Positions 7,098-15,580 of a stretch of 64,000 nucleotides of DNA are shown here, in pieces. Origin of the DNA: Halobacteriovorax marinus SJ. GTDB lineage: Bacteria; Bdellovibrionota; Bacteriovoracia; Bacteriovoracales; Bacteriovoracaceae. Each line of letters starts with the position of its first letter. Position 1 is the stretch's first letter. A model generated the notes under the pieces. It had not been told where the DNA came from. It saw only the letters and a program-made list of their open reading frames with translations, and made no database searches. Where the stretch lies: contig NC_016620.1 of the NCBI RefSeq assembly GCF_000210915.2, positions 682,001 through 746,000 on the forward strand, read 5' to 3'. The position numbers and the translations under genes were made by a program.

Positions 7098-8120
7098 CTA
7101 TATATATGGAACTTTAGTTCCTTTTCTATTAATGAGGTGACCACTAAAGTTGTAGGTCTCAGGATTATAGGCGCTTACTTTACCTTCTCCCCCTGGAATA
7201 TCAATAATATATTGTGGAAGTGCCCATCCTGGAAGATGATTTCTTAAGGTTGCGTAAAGGTTGCGACCTTCTTCAAGTGTGAGCATGAAGTGAAGACCAC
7301 CTTTTACTTTGTCTGGGTGGTGCAAGTAATAAGGCCTAATATTGAGTTTAATAAGTTCATCGATAAGCTTAAGAAGTGCTTGTTTACTGTTGTTTACACC
7401 TTTTAGTAAAACACTTTGAGAGAGTAAGTTTGAACAATGAGCATGCAGTAAACTTAGTGCAACTTTATTTTCTTCATTAAACTCTTGAGAGTGGTTTACG
7501 TGAATAATAAAATTTATCTGTAAAAAATCTTTCTTGAAATTCTCAATAATTTTACAAAAGTTTTCAGTAATTCTGCTGGGGAGAATAATAGGAGTTCTTG
7601 TGTGAAAACGAATAAATTTTATGTGAGGAATTTTTTTAAATTCGTTTAGATAAAATTCAATTCTCTCATCACTTAATATAAGTGGATCTCCTCCACTAAA
7701 TATAATCTCATTTATTTCTGAGTGTTGTTTAAGATATTCTAAAACTTTTTCAAAGTTCGCTTTAAATAATTCATCATTAGTACCAAGCTCATTCTTCCTA
7801 AAACAGTATCTGCATATTACGGGACAGACCTGTGTTGGAAAAAAAAGAATTCTATTTTCATAACGGTGAACTATCTGAGCAAGGGGAGATTGATTATGGT
7901 CACCAATTGGATCACTCTCTCCGCCTAAGTCATTTTCACTAACTTGTGGAAGGAATTGATTCGCCAGAGGAGAATCGAGTCCAGCTTTCTTTATGTGTGT
8001 AGCAAATTTTCTTGGTATTAAGAGGGGGAAATCTACTTTGGGAAATTGAGCTTCAAAGAACTCTTCAAGAGCAGCATGAGTTTTAATTGAGTCTCTATAC
8101 TCGCTCTGCCATTTCTCCAT
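7098..8120 (-). CDS. KamA-family radical SAM aminomutase (EpmB-length)
   Basis: The protein has 340 residues. The radical SAM cluster is CPVICRYC (Cys 99, 103, 106), followed by the family residues FRKNEL and the glycine-rich EIIFSGGDPL. The C-terminal part includes YYLHHPDKVKGG, the PLP/lysine region seen in lysine 2,3-aminomutases. Its length fits EpmB (about 340) better than the fermentative KamA (over 400). EpmB converts alpha-lysine to beta-lysine for elongation factor P, but no efp or epmA lies nearby, so the substrate remains open. Its start overlaps the previous stop by one base. Confidence 0.85.
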   Translation of the reverse strand: MEKWQSEYRDSIKTHAALEEFFEAQFPKVDFPLLIPRKFATHIKKAGLDSPLANQFLPQVSENDLGGESDPIGDHNQSPLAQIVHRYENRILFFPTQVCPVICRYCFRKNELGTNDELFKANFEKVLEYLKQHSEINEIIFSGGDPLILSDERIEFYLNEFKKIPHIKFIRFHTRTPIILPSRITENFCKIIENFKKDFLQINFIIHVNHSQEFNEENKVALSLLHAHCSNLLSQSVLLKGVNNSKQALLKLIDELIKLNIRPYYLHHPDKVKGGLHFMLTLEEGRNLYATLRNHLPGWALPQYIIDIPGGEGKVSAYNPETYNFSGHLINRKGTKVPYI

Positions 8121-8350
8121 TAATCATCAAGTCCTTTTATATATCTTCTCTTTGCCCACATAGCGCAACCAAATATTAAAAGAGCACCCATGAGTCCAAT
8201 GCCACTAAAGTGAAGTAAGACTTCTGTTGTATTCATTGCCCCCGTATTATTGAGTGTGTACCAAATCCAACGTAGCAGAACGAGGTGGAGAATAAGAATG
8301 ATTAACTGCTGTATTCTTAAGTTAAGGTTCTTCTTAGTGATATAGCTCAT
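8120..8350 (-). CDS. small two-helix membrane protein
   Basis: The protein has 76 residues with two hydrophobic helices (about 16-34 and 45-66) and a basic C-terminal end (AKRRYIKG). It overlaps the exonuclease gene by four bases and the KamA gene by one, so it is translated within this operon. No family is recognised. It may be an inner-membrane accessory protein; the sequence gives no function. Confidence 0.7.
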   Translation of the reverse strand: MSYITKKNLNLRIQQLIILILHLVLLRWIWYTLNNTGAMNTTEVLLHFSGIGLMGALLIFGCAMWAKRRYIKGLDD

Positions 8351-9234
8351 TTCTTTACCATCTTTGCTTTAAGTTCATTCTTTTGTTCATCTGATAGCTC
8401 TCTTAACTCTGCTATCTTTTTTAACGAGAACGATTTGTACATATCACTAACAAGACAGTGCGCATAGAGCATATTCCCCTGTGGCATTGGGAGAAAGCTG
8501 ATTGGGCGAATAGGTCTAAATTGATTCTTTAGGCTTCCACCGCGGTACTTTATTTCAATCATCTCTTGATCTTTCACTTTGTCTTGAAGTGGTTTAAGTT
8601 TTTTTGGAATTTCAAAGTCATCTTGTTTATCAAAGTCTTTTAATTTAAAGAGATGGCCTTCATTAAGTATTTTACGATCAGGCTTTTTAAAAACTCTTAA
8701 TCCTCTCTCATAAACTTTTAAGCAAGCTATAGCATCATCTAGGGCGCGGTGATGATTCTCTAGTGGGATTTCTAGCTCAGTCGTTAAAGTTGAAAGTTTA
8801 AAATTTGTACTACCTCTTAGGGCATATCTTGAAAATTTACATGAACAATAGACGTGGGATTCGTGAAGAGGAAGACCAATTTGGTGCATTCCAAATACGA
8901 TAAAACCTAAATCAAATTTCGCATTGTGTGCTACTAGGGGAAGACTTCCAATAAAATTTATAAACTCAGGGAGAACTTTGTCGAGGGTTCTCTTTCCTTG
9001 CACCATGTCGTTTGTGATGCCATGAATATCAATAGTAAATTTTGGAATTTCAATTTTTGGATCTATTAACTCGTCAAAAACTTCTTCACCGTAAGGCGTC
9101 ACTTTTATGGCCGAAAGCTCTATCACCTTGTCTATAAGGGGTGAGAGGCCCGTGGTCTCTAAATCTAGAGCGACAATTCCGTTGGGAAAAGATCTTAGGA
9201 GAATTTCTCTTTCAGCTTCGGTGAAGTGGGCCAT
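8347..9234 (-). CDS. DnaQ-like 3'-5' exonuclease fused to a WYL-like domain
   Basis: The protein has 295 residues. Residues 18-180 carry the three DEDDh exonuclease motifs: DLETTG (D24, E26), HNAKFD (D108) and HHRALDD (H162, D166 region), so catalysis should be intact. Residues 222-280 look like a WYL domain: IEIKYRGG, RPIRPISFL, LYAHCLVSDMYKSFSLKKI. WYL domains bind nucleic acid or nucleotide ligands and usually sit in transcription or defence regulators. An exonuclease-WYL fusion is unusual. It heads the five-gene minus-strand run. A repair or RNA-processing role is possible; the polymerase epsilon subunit proper is usually shorter and lacks this tail. Confidence 0.8.
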   Translation of the reverse strand: MAHFTEAEREILLRSFPNGIVALDLETTGLSPLIDKVIELSAIKVTPYGEEVFDELIDPKIEIPKFTIDIHGITNDMVQGKRTLDKVLPEFINFIGSLPLVAHNAKFDLGFIVFGMHQIGLPLHESHVYCSCKFSRYALRGSTNFKLSTLTTELEIPLENHHRALDDAIACLKVYERGLRVFKKPDRKILNEGHLFKLKDFDKQDDFEIPKKLKPLQDKVKDQEMIEIKYRGGSLKNQFRPIRPISFLPMPQGNMLYAHCLVSDMYKSFSLKKIAELRELSDEQKNELKAKMVKK

Positions 9235-9405
9235 TTTTTACCTTGAGTCTTGCGTTATTTGTTAAGTCCTAAAGATCACTTTGGATGACACTTTTCATGG
9301 CCAAACTCACAAAGTATTGATATTAAACATGAACTTTTATTTGCTGATATTTTCAACTTATTTTTGAGTAGTCATATATCTTAAAACACCAAAGGATACA
9401 AATCT

Positions 9406-10794
9406 ATGAAGAGTTTTGATGTTGTTGTTATTGGAGCTGGGCCAGGTGGTTATATTGCCGCAATTCGTGCTTCTCAACTTGGTAAGAATGTTGCCATCGT
9501 AGAAATGGATAAGTTTGGCGGAGTTTGTTTAAACCGCGGTTGTATTCCAACTAAAGCTGTTCTTAAGTCAGCGCACTCTGTTCATGAAATTGCCGATATG
9601 AAAGATCTTGGGATCAACGTTGAGCTTAAGTCTCTTGACGGTGGTCAAGCGGTAAAAAGAGCAAAGGGAATTAGTGAGAAAATCTCTAAGGGTGTTGAGT
9701 TCTTAATGAAGAAGAATAAGATCACTTCTTATGAGGGGAAAGCAACTTTAAAAGACAAGACAACTATTGAAGTTAAATCTAAGAAAGGTCACACAGAAAC
9801 AATTAAGGCCACAAATATAATTCTAGCAACTGGTGCTCACTACAGAAGTTTTCCAGGACTTGAGCACGACGGAAAGAGACTGATTGGTGCTTGGGAAGCC
9901 ATTAAAATGGAAAACCTACCTAAGTCTATTGGTATCATTGGTGCCGGTGCAATTGGTGTTGAGTTTGCTTACTTTTGGAATGCATTCGGTGTTGATGTTC
10001 ACATTTTTGAACTTCAAAAGAACCTTCTTCCAATTGAAGATACTGACTCTTCTAAAGAAGTTGAAAGGGCCTATAAGAAGTATGGAATCAAACTCTCTCT
10101 TGGAGTTGAGAAGGTTTCTGCTAAGAATAATGGAAATGACGTGACAATCACTGCCGTTGAAAATGGAAAGTCAGTAGACTACAAATTTGAGATGGGTTTA
10201 ATTGCTGTTGGTATGACAGGAAATATTGATGGAATCGGACTTGAAGCCGCTGGAGTAAAAACAGACAGAGGTTTTGTAGCTGTAAATAATATGTATCAGA
10301 CTAGTGCCTCTAATATTTACGCTATTGGTGATATTGCTGGTCCACCACTACTTGCTCACGCAGCTTCTCACGAAGGTGTTGTTGCAGCTGAGCACATTGC
10401 AGGACTTCACCCGCATGCAATCGACCCAATGAATATTGCTGGTTGTACTTATTGTCAGCCACAGGTTGCTTCAGTTGGTTACACAGAAAGAGCGCTTAAA
10501 GAAAAAGGAATTAAGTATACTGTTGGTAAGCTTCCTTTCCAAGCAAATGGAAAGGCCATGGCTTCAAATGAAACGGCAGGTTTTGTTAAGACGCTTATGG
10601 GAGAAGACGGAGAGATGCTTGGTGCACATATCGTTGGAACTCAAGCAACTGAGCTTATTCACGAGTATGTTCTCTTTAGACAAATGGAAGGGATTGATGA
10701 AGAGATGTTCGCCACTGTTCATCCTCACCCAACACTAGGGGAGTTCTTAGCTGAGTCAGTAATGAATGCTAAGGGTAGAAGTTTAAACTTCTAA
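9406..10794 (+). CDS. lpdA: dihydrolipoyl dehydrogenase (E3)
   Basis: The protein has 462 residues, the normal length. The FAD-binding GAGPGGY is near residue 10, the redox disulfide motif GGVCLNRGCIP near 40, the NAD-binding GAGAIGVEFAYFW near 178 and the C-terminal active-site His-Glu in HPHPTLGE. It reoxidises the lipoyl groups of 2-oxoacid dehydrogenases with NAD+. The E2 gene follows after 36 bases, so the two form an operon, but no E1 gene is in this window. Confidence 0.95.
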   Translation: MKSFDVVVIGAGPGGYIAAIRASQLGKNVAIVEMDKFGGVCLNRGCIPTKAVLKSAHSVHEIADMKDLGINVELKSLDGGQAVKRAKGISEKISKGVEFLMKKNKITSYEGKATLKDKTTIEVKSKKGHTETIKATNIILATGAHYRSFPGLEHDGKRLIGAWEAIKMENLPKSIGIIGAGAIGVEFAYFWNAFGVDVHIFELQKNLLPIEDTDSSKEVERAYKKYGIKLSLGVEKVSAKNNGNDVTITAVENGKSVDYKFEMGLIAVGMTGNIDGIGLEAAGVKTDRGFVAVNNMYQTSASNIYAIGDIAGPPLLAHAASHEGVVAAEHIAGLHPHAIDPMNIAGCTYCQPQVASVGYTERALKEKGIKYTVGKLPFQANGKAMASNETAGFVKTLMGEDGEMLGAHIVGTQATELIHEYVLFRQMEGIDEEMFATVHPHPTLGEFLAESVMNAKGRSLNF

Positions 10795-10830
10795 AATTTG
10801 AAGAAAGAATTTAAAGAATAGGAGAAATAT

Positions 10831-12459
10831 ATGAGACACGATATCGTAATGCCACAAATGGGAGAGTCGATCACAAACGGGACGATCACAAAATGGCATA
10901 AGCAACCAGGTGATATGGTTGAAATTGATGAAACTCTTTTAGAGATTTCTACGGATAAAGTTGAATCTGAAATCCCTTCACCAATTGCTGGTAAGGTTGT
11001 TGAAGTTATCTACCCTGAGGGAGATACAATTGACGTAGGAATTCTCATTGCAGTTATTGATGATGATGCCAATGCTACAGTTGGTGGTTCTGCTCCTGCA
11101 GCATCGGCACCAGCTTCGACTGAAGCGCCGGCGGCAGCTAGTTCTGCACCAGCAGCTGGAAGTGAGAGAATGGATGTCGTAATGCCACAAATGGGAGAGT
11201 CGATTACAAATGGAACGATCACAAAATGGCACAAGCAACCAGGTGATATGGTTGAAATTGATGAAACTCTTTTAGAGATCTCTACGGATAAAGTTGAATC
11301 TGAAATCCCATCTCCTGTTGCAGGTAGAGTGGAAGAAGTTCTCTTTGCTGAAGGTGAAACTATTGATGTTGGAATAAAGATTGCTTCTATTGAGCAAAAT
11401 CTTGATGTACCTTTTGGTGCGAGTGCAGGTGCTGCTCCTGCGGCAAATGCATCAGCTGCGCCAGCTACTCAAGCGGCATCAGCTCCTGCTCAAAATACAA
11501 CGGCTCAAAATTCTGGAGAAAGAAGATTCTATACTCCTCTAGTAAAAGCGCTTGCAAATAAGCACGGTGTTGCACTAAGTGAGCTTGCCAATATTTCTGG
11601 AAGTGGTGCTGGTGGAAGAGTAAATAAAGCAGACTTTATGAACTTCTTAAATAATAGAGGATCAGCTCCTGCAGCCGCGACTTCAGCTCCAAGAGCTGCT
11701 GCGCCAAGTGCTCCTGCTGCTCCAGTTAAGTCATCTGTTCCTGCGTTTAGCTCAACTGATAGAGTTGAAATTGTTCCAATGGACAATATGAGAAAGGCCA
11801 TTGCTAAGAATATGATTGCATCTAAAATGACTTCACCACACGTGAATTCAATTGATGAAACAGATATGACAAATATCTTTAAGTTTAGAGAAGGCTTTAA
11901 GAATGAGTTCAAAAAGCAAGAGGGATTCTCTCTTACTTATACTCACTTCATTCTCTACGCTCTAGTTCAAGCATTGAAGGAATTCCCAATTGTGAATGCT
12001 TCAATTGATGGAGACAATATTGTTTACAAGAAAGATATCAATCTTGGTTGTGCGGTAGCTGTACCAGGAAATGGACTTGTTGTTCCTGTTATTAAGGGTG
12101 CTGACAATCTAAATATTAGAGGTATCGCAAGAAAGCTTGATGAATTAGTTCAAAAAGCGAGAGCAAGAAAGTTAACTATGGATGATATGAGTGGTGGAAC
12201 TTATACATTTACTAATAATGGTTCATTTGGAATTCTTGCTGCAACTCCAGTTATCCTTCAACCACAACTTGGTATCTTCTGCGTTGGTACAATGAAGAAG
12301 CGTCCAATTGTTACTGAGGATGATGCTATTGCTATTCGCCAAATGATGTATGCAACACATACATATGATCATAGACTAATTGATGGTGAAGTTGGTTCTA
12401 AATTCCTTAGACATGTAATCAACACACTTCAAACTACAGATTGGTCTCAATTATTCTAA
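10831..12459 (+). CDS. dihydrolipoyl acyltransferase (E2) with two lipoyl domains
   Basis: The protein has 542 residues. Two lipoyl domains (about 1-75 and 112-186), each with the lipoylated Lys in STDKVES, are joined by Ala/Pro-rich linkers. A peripheral subunit-binding domain follows (YTPLVKALANKHGV, about 230-270), then the catalytic domain ending in THTYDHRLIDG. The two lipoyl modules are nearly identical in DNA. The sequence does not settle whether the substrate is pyruvate, 2-oxoglutarate or a branched-chain acid, so no symbol is given. It is coupled to lpdA and ends in a strong terminator. Confidence 0.9.
   Translation: MRHDIVMPQMGESITNGTITKWHKQPGDMVEIDETLLEISTDKVESEIPSPIAGKVVEVIYPEGDTIDVGILIAVIDDDANATVGGSAPAASAPASTEAPAAASSAPAAGSERMDVVMPQMGESITNGTITKWHKQPGDMVEIDETLLEISTDKVESEIPSPVAGRVEEVLFAEGETIDVGIKIASIEQNLDVPFGASAGAAPAANASAAPATQAASAPAQNTTAQNSGERRFYTPLVKALANKHGVALSELANISGSGAGGRVNKADFMNFLNNRGSAPAAATSAPRAAAPSAPAAPVKSSVPAFSSTDRVEIVPMDNMRKAIAKNMIASKMTSPHVNSIDETDMTNIFKFREGFKNEFKKQEGFSLTYTHFILYALVQALKEFPIVNASIDGDNIVYKKDINLGCAVAVPGNGLVVPVIKGADNLNIRGIARKLDELVQKARARKLTMDDMSGGTYTFTNNGSFGILAATPVILQPQLGIFCVGTMKKRPIVTEDDAIAIRQMMYATHTYDHRLIDGEVGSKFLRHVINTLQTTDWSQLF
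10846..11308. repeat. near-identical duplicated lipoyl-domain coding segments
   Basis: Bases 10846-10975 and 11179-11308 differ at only about five positions, all synonymous third-base changes. The offset is 333 bases (111 codons). The encoded segments are identical. This points to a recent duplication or ongoing gene conversion. Confidence 0.9.
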
Positions 12460-12485
12460 GAATTTTGAAAAGATATTAAGGAATT

Positions 12486-12512
12486 GGCCCAAGTTTACTT
12501 GGGCCTTTTTTT
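12486..12512 (+). terminator. terminator of the lpdA-E2 operon
   Basis: The stem ggcccaag-ttta-cttgggcc is followed directly by seven Ts on the plus strand, a textbook intrinsic terminator 27 bases past the E2 stop. Confidence 0.95.
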
Positions 12513-12520
12513 GGTCTTTT

Positions 12521-12961
12521 TTAGTAATATTGTCCAGACGAGTAAGTCGCATCATACATTCTTGCTACGCCATAAACACGAACATTGCCTTTTAATCCAG
12601 CAAATCCATAGATTCTACTATCTCCAAAGGCCATTGCATTTTCCCAAACACCTGCTTCTTCGAAAACTTCAGCATTATCAAATACCATAGCATTGCCCCA
12701 AACTCTGGCGTAGTCATATACTTTTGCATTACCTTTAATGATAACGTTCCCTGTTACTTGGGCGTATCCAAAGACATGAGCGTTTTCACAGACGCTAGCA
12801 TTTTTACCAATGTATGCATTTCCTGAAACTCTAGCGGTATGGGCCACAAAACCACCTTTTTCTCCAGAGAGGTTTGTGTAGTATTCACCAGCAGCTCCTT
12901 GGCATGGAGAATTGTTGGCCATAATTGGTAGAGAGATAAGTGAGAGTAATAGTGCTTTCAT
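12521..12961 (-). CDS. exported hexapeptide-repeat (left-handed beta-helix) protein
   Basis: The protein has 146 residues. A short signal peptide (MKALLLSLISLPIMA) is followed by about 15 turns of a six-residue repeat of the type V-x-G-N-A-x (ARVSGNAYIG, AQVTGNVIIKGNAKV). This is the pattern of left-handed parallel beta-helix proteins. Most proteins with such repeats are cytoplasmic acyltransferases or YdcK-like proteins, but this one is exported and lacks any transferase domain. It is probably a small structural or scaffold protein in the periplasm or on the surface. It converges on the E2 terminator. Confidence 0.75.
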   Translation of the reverse strand: MKALLLSLISLPIMANNSPCQGAAGEYYTNLSGEKGGFVAHTARVSGNAYIGKNASVCENAHVFGYAQVTGNVIIKGNAKVYDYARVWGNAMVFDNAEVFEEAGVWENAMAFGDSRIYGFAGLKGNVRVYGVARMYDATYSSGQYY

Positions 12962-13075
12962 AAAAAATCCTTTTTTTAATTTCCTTAAATTATAGAGAGT
13001 GATTTTTCATATGTAAATTTGATGTATTGAGAATGAGAGGATAGGATTAGATAAATAACTAATTTAAGGAGAGCT

Positions 13076-13816
13076 ATGAGGGCCTTACTTTTTCTATCGC
13101 TAATATTTCTAACTTCATGTGCAACTAAGAAGAGAAGTGTTCTCGACTTTGATTTTCAATTAGAAGAAGATGAGAATAAGTCTCTCACACTTTGGGCCAC
13201 AAATTACTATACTCCTATCTATCAAGTACGAATGAGTGGAATTCCTTTAAAGGATCTAGGTGAAAACTCTTTGGTAAACGGAGTTTATCCAGTCCTCTTA
13301 TCTAAGAAGGAGTGGTGCTATAGTGCTATGGAAGGATCAGTGGCGATTCGCTTTCCAGGTGGAGATCAGAAAACCTATAACTATGCTGGAAAAACTTCCA
13401 CTCAAGTCGATTGTAGTCCGTACTTTGGAGGCGACTTTCCTGCGACAAATAAAGTACGCTTTCGTCCAGCGAGGAGTCGATGGGGAGATGGTACTAAACA
13501 ATACTCTCTCATTCCTTATAGAACGATTGCAGTAGACCCTAATATTATTCCTTTTGGAAGCGTCGTTTATATTCCTAGAGCAAAAGGTGTTAAGTTTAGA
13601 TGGATTGGTAAGGAATTTACTCACGATGGATTCTTCTTTGCTGGGGATAGAGGTGGAGCAATTAAAGGGGCCCACATAGATGTCTTTACAGGAAATTCGA
13701 AGAATCATGAATTTGATTTTATTGGAAATTCAAAATCAAAAACTTTCACGGGCTTTATTGTAGAAGATGGAGAGGCAATAGAAGATCTTACGAGACTACA
13801 TAAGATCTTCTACTAA
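13076..13816 (+). CDS. lipoprotein with a 3D (MltA-like) domain
   Basis: The protein has 246 residues with a lipoprotein signal ending in LTSCAT. The C-terminal half has the 3D-domain signature: PYRTIAVDPNIIPFGS, then an Asp-containing FAGDRGGAIKGAHIDVF. In MltA this double-psi barrel holds the catalytic Asp that cleaves peptidoglycan without hydrolysis. The protein is shorter than MltA (about 365 residues) and its first half does not clearly match the MltA barrel, so it is better called a 3D-domain protein, probably acting on murein. The ribosome site AAGGAG is strong. Confidence 0.8.
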   Translation: MRALLFLSLIFLTSCATKKRSVLDFDFQLEEDENKSLTLWATNYYTPIYQVRMSGIPLKDLGENSLVNGVYPVLLSKKEWCYSAMEGSVAIRFPGGDQKTYNYAGKTSTQVDCSPYFGGDFPATNKVRFRPARSRWGDGTKQYSLIPYRTIAVDPNIIPFGSVVYIPRAKGVKFRWIGKEFTHDGFFFAGDRGGAIKGAHIDVFTGNSKNHEFDFIGNSKSKTFTGFIVEDGEAIEDLTRLHKIFY

Positions 13817-13821
13817 ATTTA

Positions 13822-14223
13822 TTATTGAACTTTAAATAATCCAAGAACAGTCTTATCGCGTGAGTCGATGAAGCGAATTTCCCAGTATCCCATCATTTTT
13901 CGCATAAGAATTTTAGAAATTAAGTAGCTTCCATCATTAAGTTCTGTTGTGACAACTGGCCTTGTACCATGTTGCATATTTGGCATAATCATCCAAGGTA
14001 GAACTTCGATAAATTCTTTATCAATTGCAGCTTCACTTGCATCGTCTGCATCAAAGAACTTAACAGAAAGTTCTGAGAAGTCTCTCGCCGGTCCAACATT
14101 TAAGTAAGGACCTTCCGTCCAATTATACTCGACACAAGTATTTACTTCTTCTAGAAATACATCGCACTCGGCAAATGAATGAAGTGAAACTGCAAGTAGT
14201 AGTGAGATAAAAATCTTCTTCAT
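13822..14223 (-). CDS. exported FixH/YtkA-like protein with a MPxMxHG motif
   Basis: The start at 14223 gives MKKIFISLLLAVSLHSFA as signal peptide and has AGGAG seven bases upstream; the longer frame does not. The mature part of about 115 residues is a beta-sandwich-type sequence: GPYLNVGPA, then MIMPNMQHGTRPV and YWEIRFID. The MPxMxHG centre is characteristic of FixH/YtkA-type domains, which are associated with copper and oxidase biogenesis. Met and His there could bind Cu(I), but that is inference. It is the last gene of a four-gene operon that also has a second MPxMxHG protein. Confidence 0.75.
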   Translation of the reverse strand: MKKIFISLLLAVSLHSFAECDVFLEEVNTCVEYNWTEGPYLNVGPARDFSELSVKFFDADDASEAAIDKEFIEVLPWMIMPNMQHGTRPVVTTELNDGSYLISKILMRKMMGYWEIRFIDSRDKTVLGLFKVQ

Positions 14224-14231
14224 AGTAACTC

Positions 14232-15128
14232 CTATAATGGCCATCTCTCTAGCCAGCTAATTGATATTGTTCTTGAAAGGGTTGTATTTTCTGTTGGTCC
14301 AAAAATTGTTTGATCACTATAAGTGAGCGAGTAAGTTGAATCATTAATCATATAGTTGAGTCCAACCTCAAAGTCATAATACTCTTCTCGATTAGATACT
14401 TGATTCACGTTATTGATTAAAATATCTTTCTCTTGAAAATGGTGGCGGGAAAGTCCTAGTTGAGTTCTTATCGCTCCATTATTGGGGGAGTAGCCAAAAC
14501 TAAGGCCTTGAGTATCCCCGAAGGAGTGAGAAATTTCCTTATTCGAAATACTCTCTTGGTGAAGGTATTTGAACTCATTGTAAATTTGCCAATCAATACT
14601 TCTAAAGATCTTTGTAAAAACGAATCCAAGTGAGCTGATATGTTGTCCTTTCCCTGAAACATCAGTCAAAAGGCGAGTGTCAGTTTCAAAATTAGACTTT
14701 CCAGTTGGAAAAATGTGTTTTAGATAAACAAACCCTCTAGGTTTCCATACTGAATAGAAAGTTTCAGGAAGGTATTCATAAGCGAGGCTTAAGTCAGTAT
14801 CTCCCAGTAGAGTTTTTGTCTCTTTGGTCGTTCCATCTCTATTATCTTTACTAACTAGCGAGACTCCTGCCCCCACTTGAAAAAGAGGAGTGATAAGGTG
14901 AGCTCCTTTTAGAGAAGTTGTAAAAGTTTTATATTCTTTATTGTCAGTGTAAAAGACATTTCTATTTCTCTCATAAGTTCTCCCTACGACTGTTCCCATG
15001 GATTGAGATAGTGAGAATTGAGAATTATTATCTCCAGTTATTAGAGAGGGGATGGCCGAGCTTCCACCACAGCAAGCAGCTGCATAAATATTGACTTGAA
15101 TAAAGAAGCTAAGAATTACTCTTTTCAT
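14232..15128 (-). CDS. outer-membrane beta-barrel-like protein with N-terminal Cys-Cys
   Basis: The protein has 298 residues. After a signal sequence comes AACCGGSS, then alternating polar and aromatic beta strands to the end (for example TDLSLAYEYLPETFYSVW, YYDFEVGLNYMIND), consistent with an outer-membrane barrel. The paired cysteines right after the signal peptide could allow metal binding or lipidation. The start overlaps the upstream stop by four bases. It lies between two FixH/YtkA-like genes, suggesting a role as outer-membrane channel or receptor for whatever that operon handles. No exact family is recognised. Confidence 0.7.
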   Translation of the reverse strand: MKRVILSFFIQVNIYAAACCGGSSAIPSLITGDNNSQFSLSQSMGTVVGRTYERNRNVFYTDNKEYKTFTTSLKGAHLITPLFQVGAGVSLVSKDNRDGTTKETKTLLGDTDLSLAYEYLPETFYSVWKPRGFVYLKHIFPTGKSNFETDTRLLTDVSGKGQHISSLGFVFTKIFRSIDWQIYNEFKYLHQESISNKEISHSFGDTQGLSFGYSPNNGAIRTQLGLSRHHFQEKDILINNVNQVSNREEYYDFEVGLNYMINDSTYSLTYSDQTIFGPTENTTLSRTISISWLERWPL

Positions 15129-15580
15129 AGGTCAAGGCGAATCTTTGTTGCATCAATAGATTGGTTATTCTTATAGAGTTCTAAGTTAATTTCCCAGTCT
15201 CCACCCATATTAAAGTAGAATTCTCTTTGAAGGTAAATGCCTTTAGAAAGTCTTTCAGTATATCCATCATCGGCAGTGCCATGTCCCATTGAAGGCATCC
15301 ACCCCCAAATATAAAACTCACTTTCATTTGGAATATCGCTAAGATTTCCATTTCTATCTTGAACAATAATCATAAAAGAGTTTTCTAAACTCGCATCAGA
15401 AAAAGGGCCTTTAATCCACTGGATGCTGAGGCTCAGCTCAGAGTTTTTAAAATTAAGTTTAGAAAGAAGGGCACTTTGATTTTGTGTACTCTGATTGCGC
15501 TCAGTCTCGTGATTTAATAGAGGTGATTTTCCACAAGAGAACAAGAGAGTAAAAGAAAGTAGTAAAAGGTACTTCATCAT
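15125..15580 (-). CDS. FixH/YtkA-like lipoprotein with a MPSMGHG motif
   Basis: The protein has 151 residues with a lipoprotein signal (LLLLSFTLLFSCGKS). The mature domain contains IYIWG-type strands and the motif WGWMPSMGHG, then a beta-rich end (GGDWEINLEL). This matches the FixH/YtkA fold. It is lipid-anchored, unlike the related soluble protein three genes on. It overlaps the redoxin stop by one base (TAATG) and the barrel gene by four, so all are co-translated. Confidence 0.75.
   Translation of the reverse strand: MMKYLLLLSFTLLFSCGKSPLLNHETERNQSTQNQSALLSKLNFKNSELSLSIQWIKGPFSDASLENSFMIIVQDRNGNLSDIPNESEFYIWGWMPSMGHGTADDGYTERLSKGIYLQREFYFNMGGDWEINLELYKNNQSIDATKIRLDL

Noticed and set aside
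10978-11238. Minus-strand frames over the E2 linker
   Set aside because: They arise from the Ala/Pro-rich linker codons of the E2 gene and carry Ser/Cys/Arg low complexity with no ribosome site.
13076-13816. Full-length MltA lytic transglycosylase
   Set aside because: The protein is 120 residues shorter than MltA and only its C-terminal half has the 3D-domain signature; naming it mltA would overstate it.
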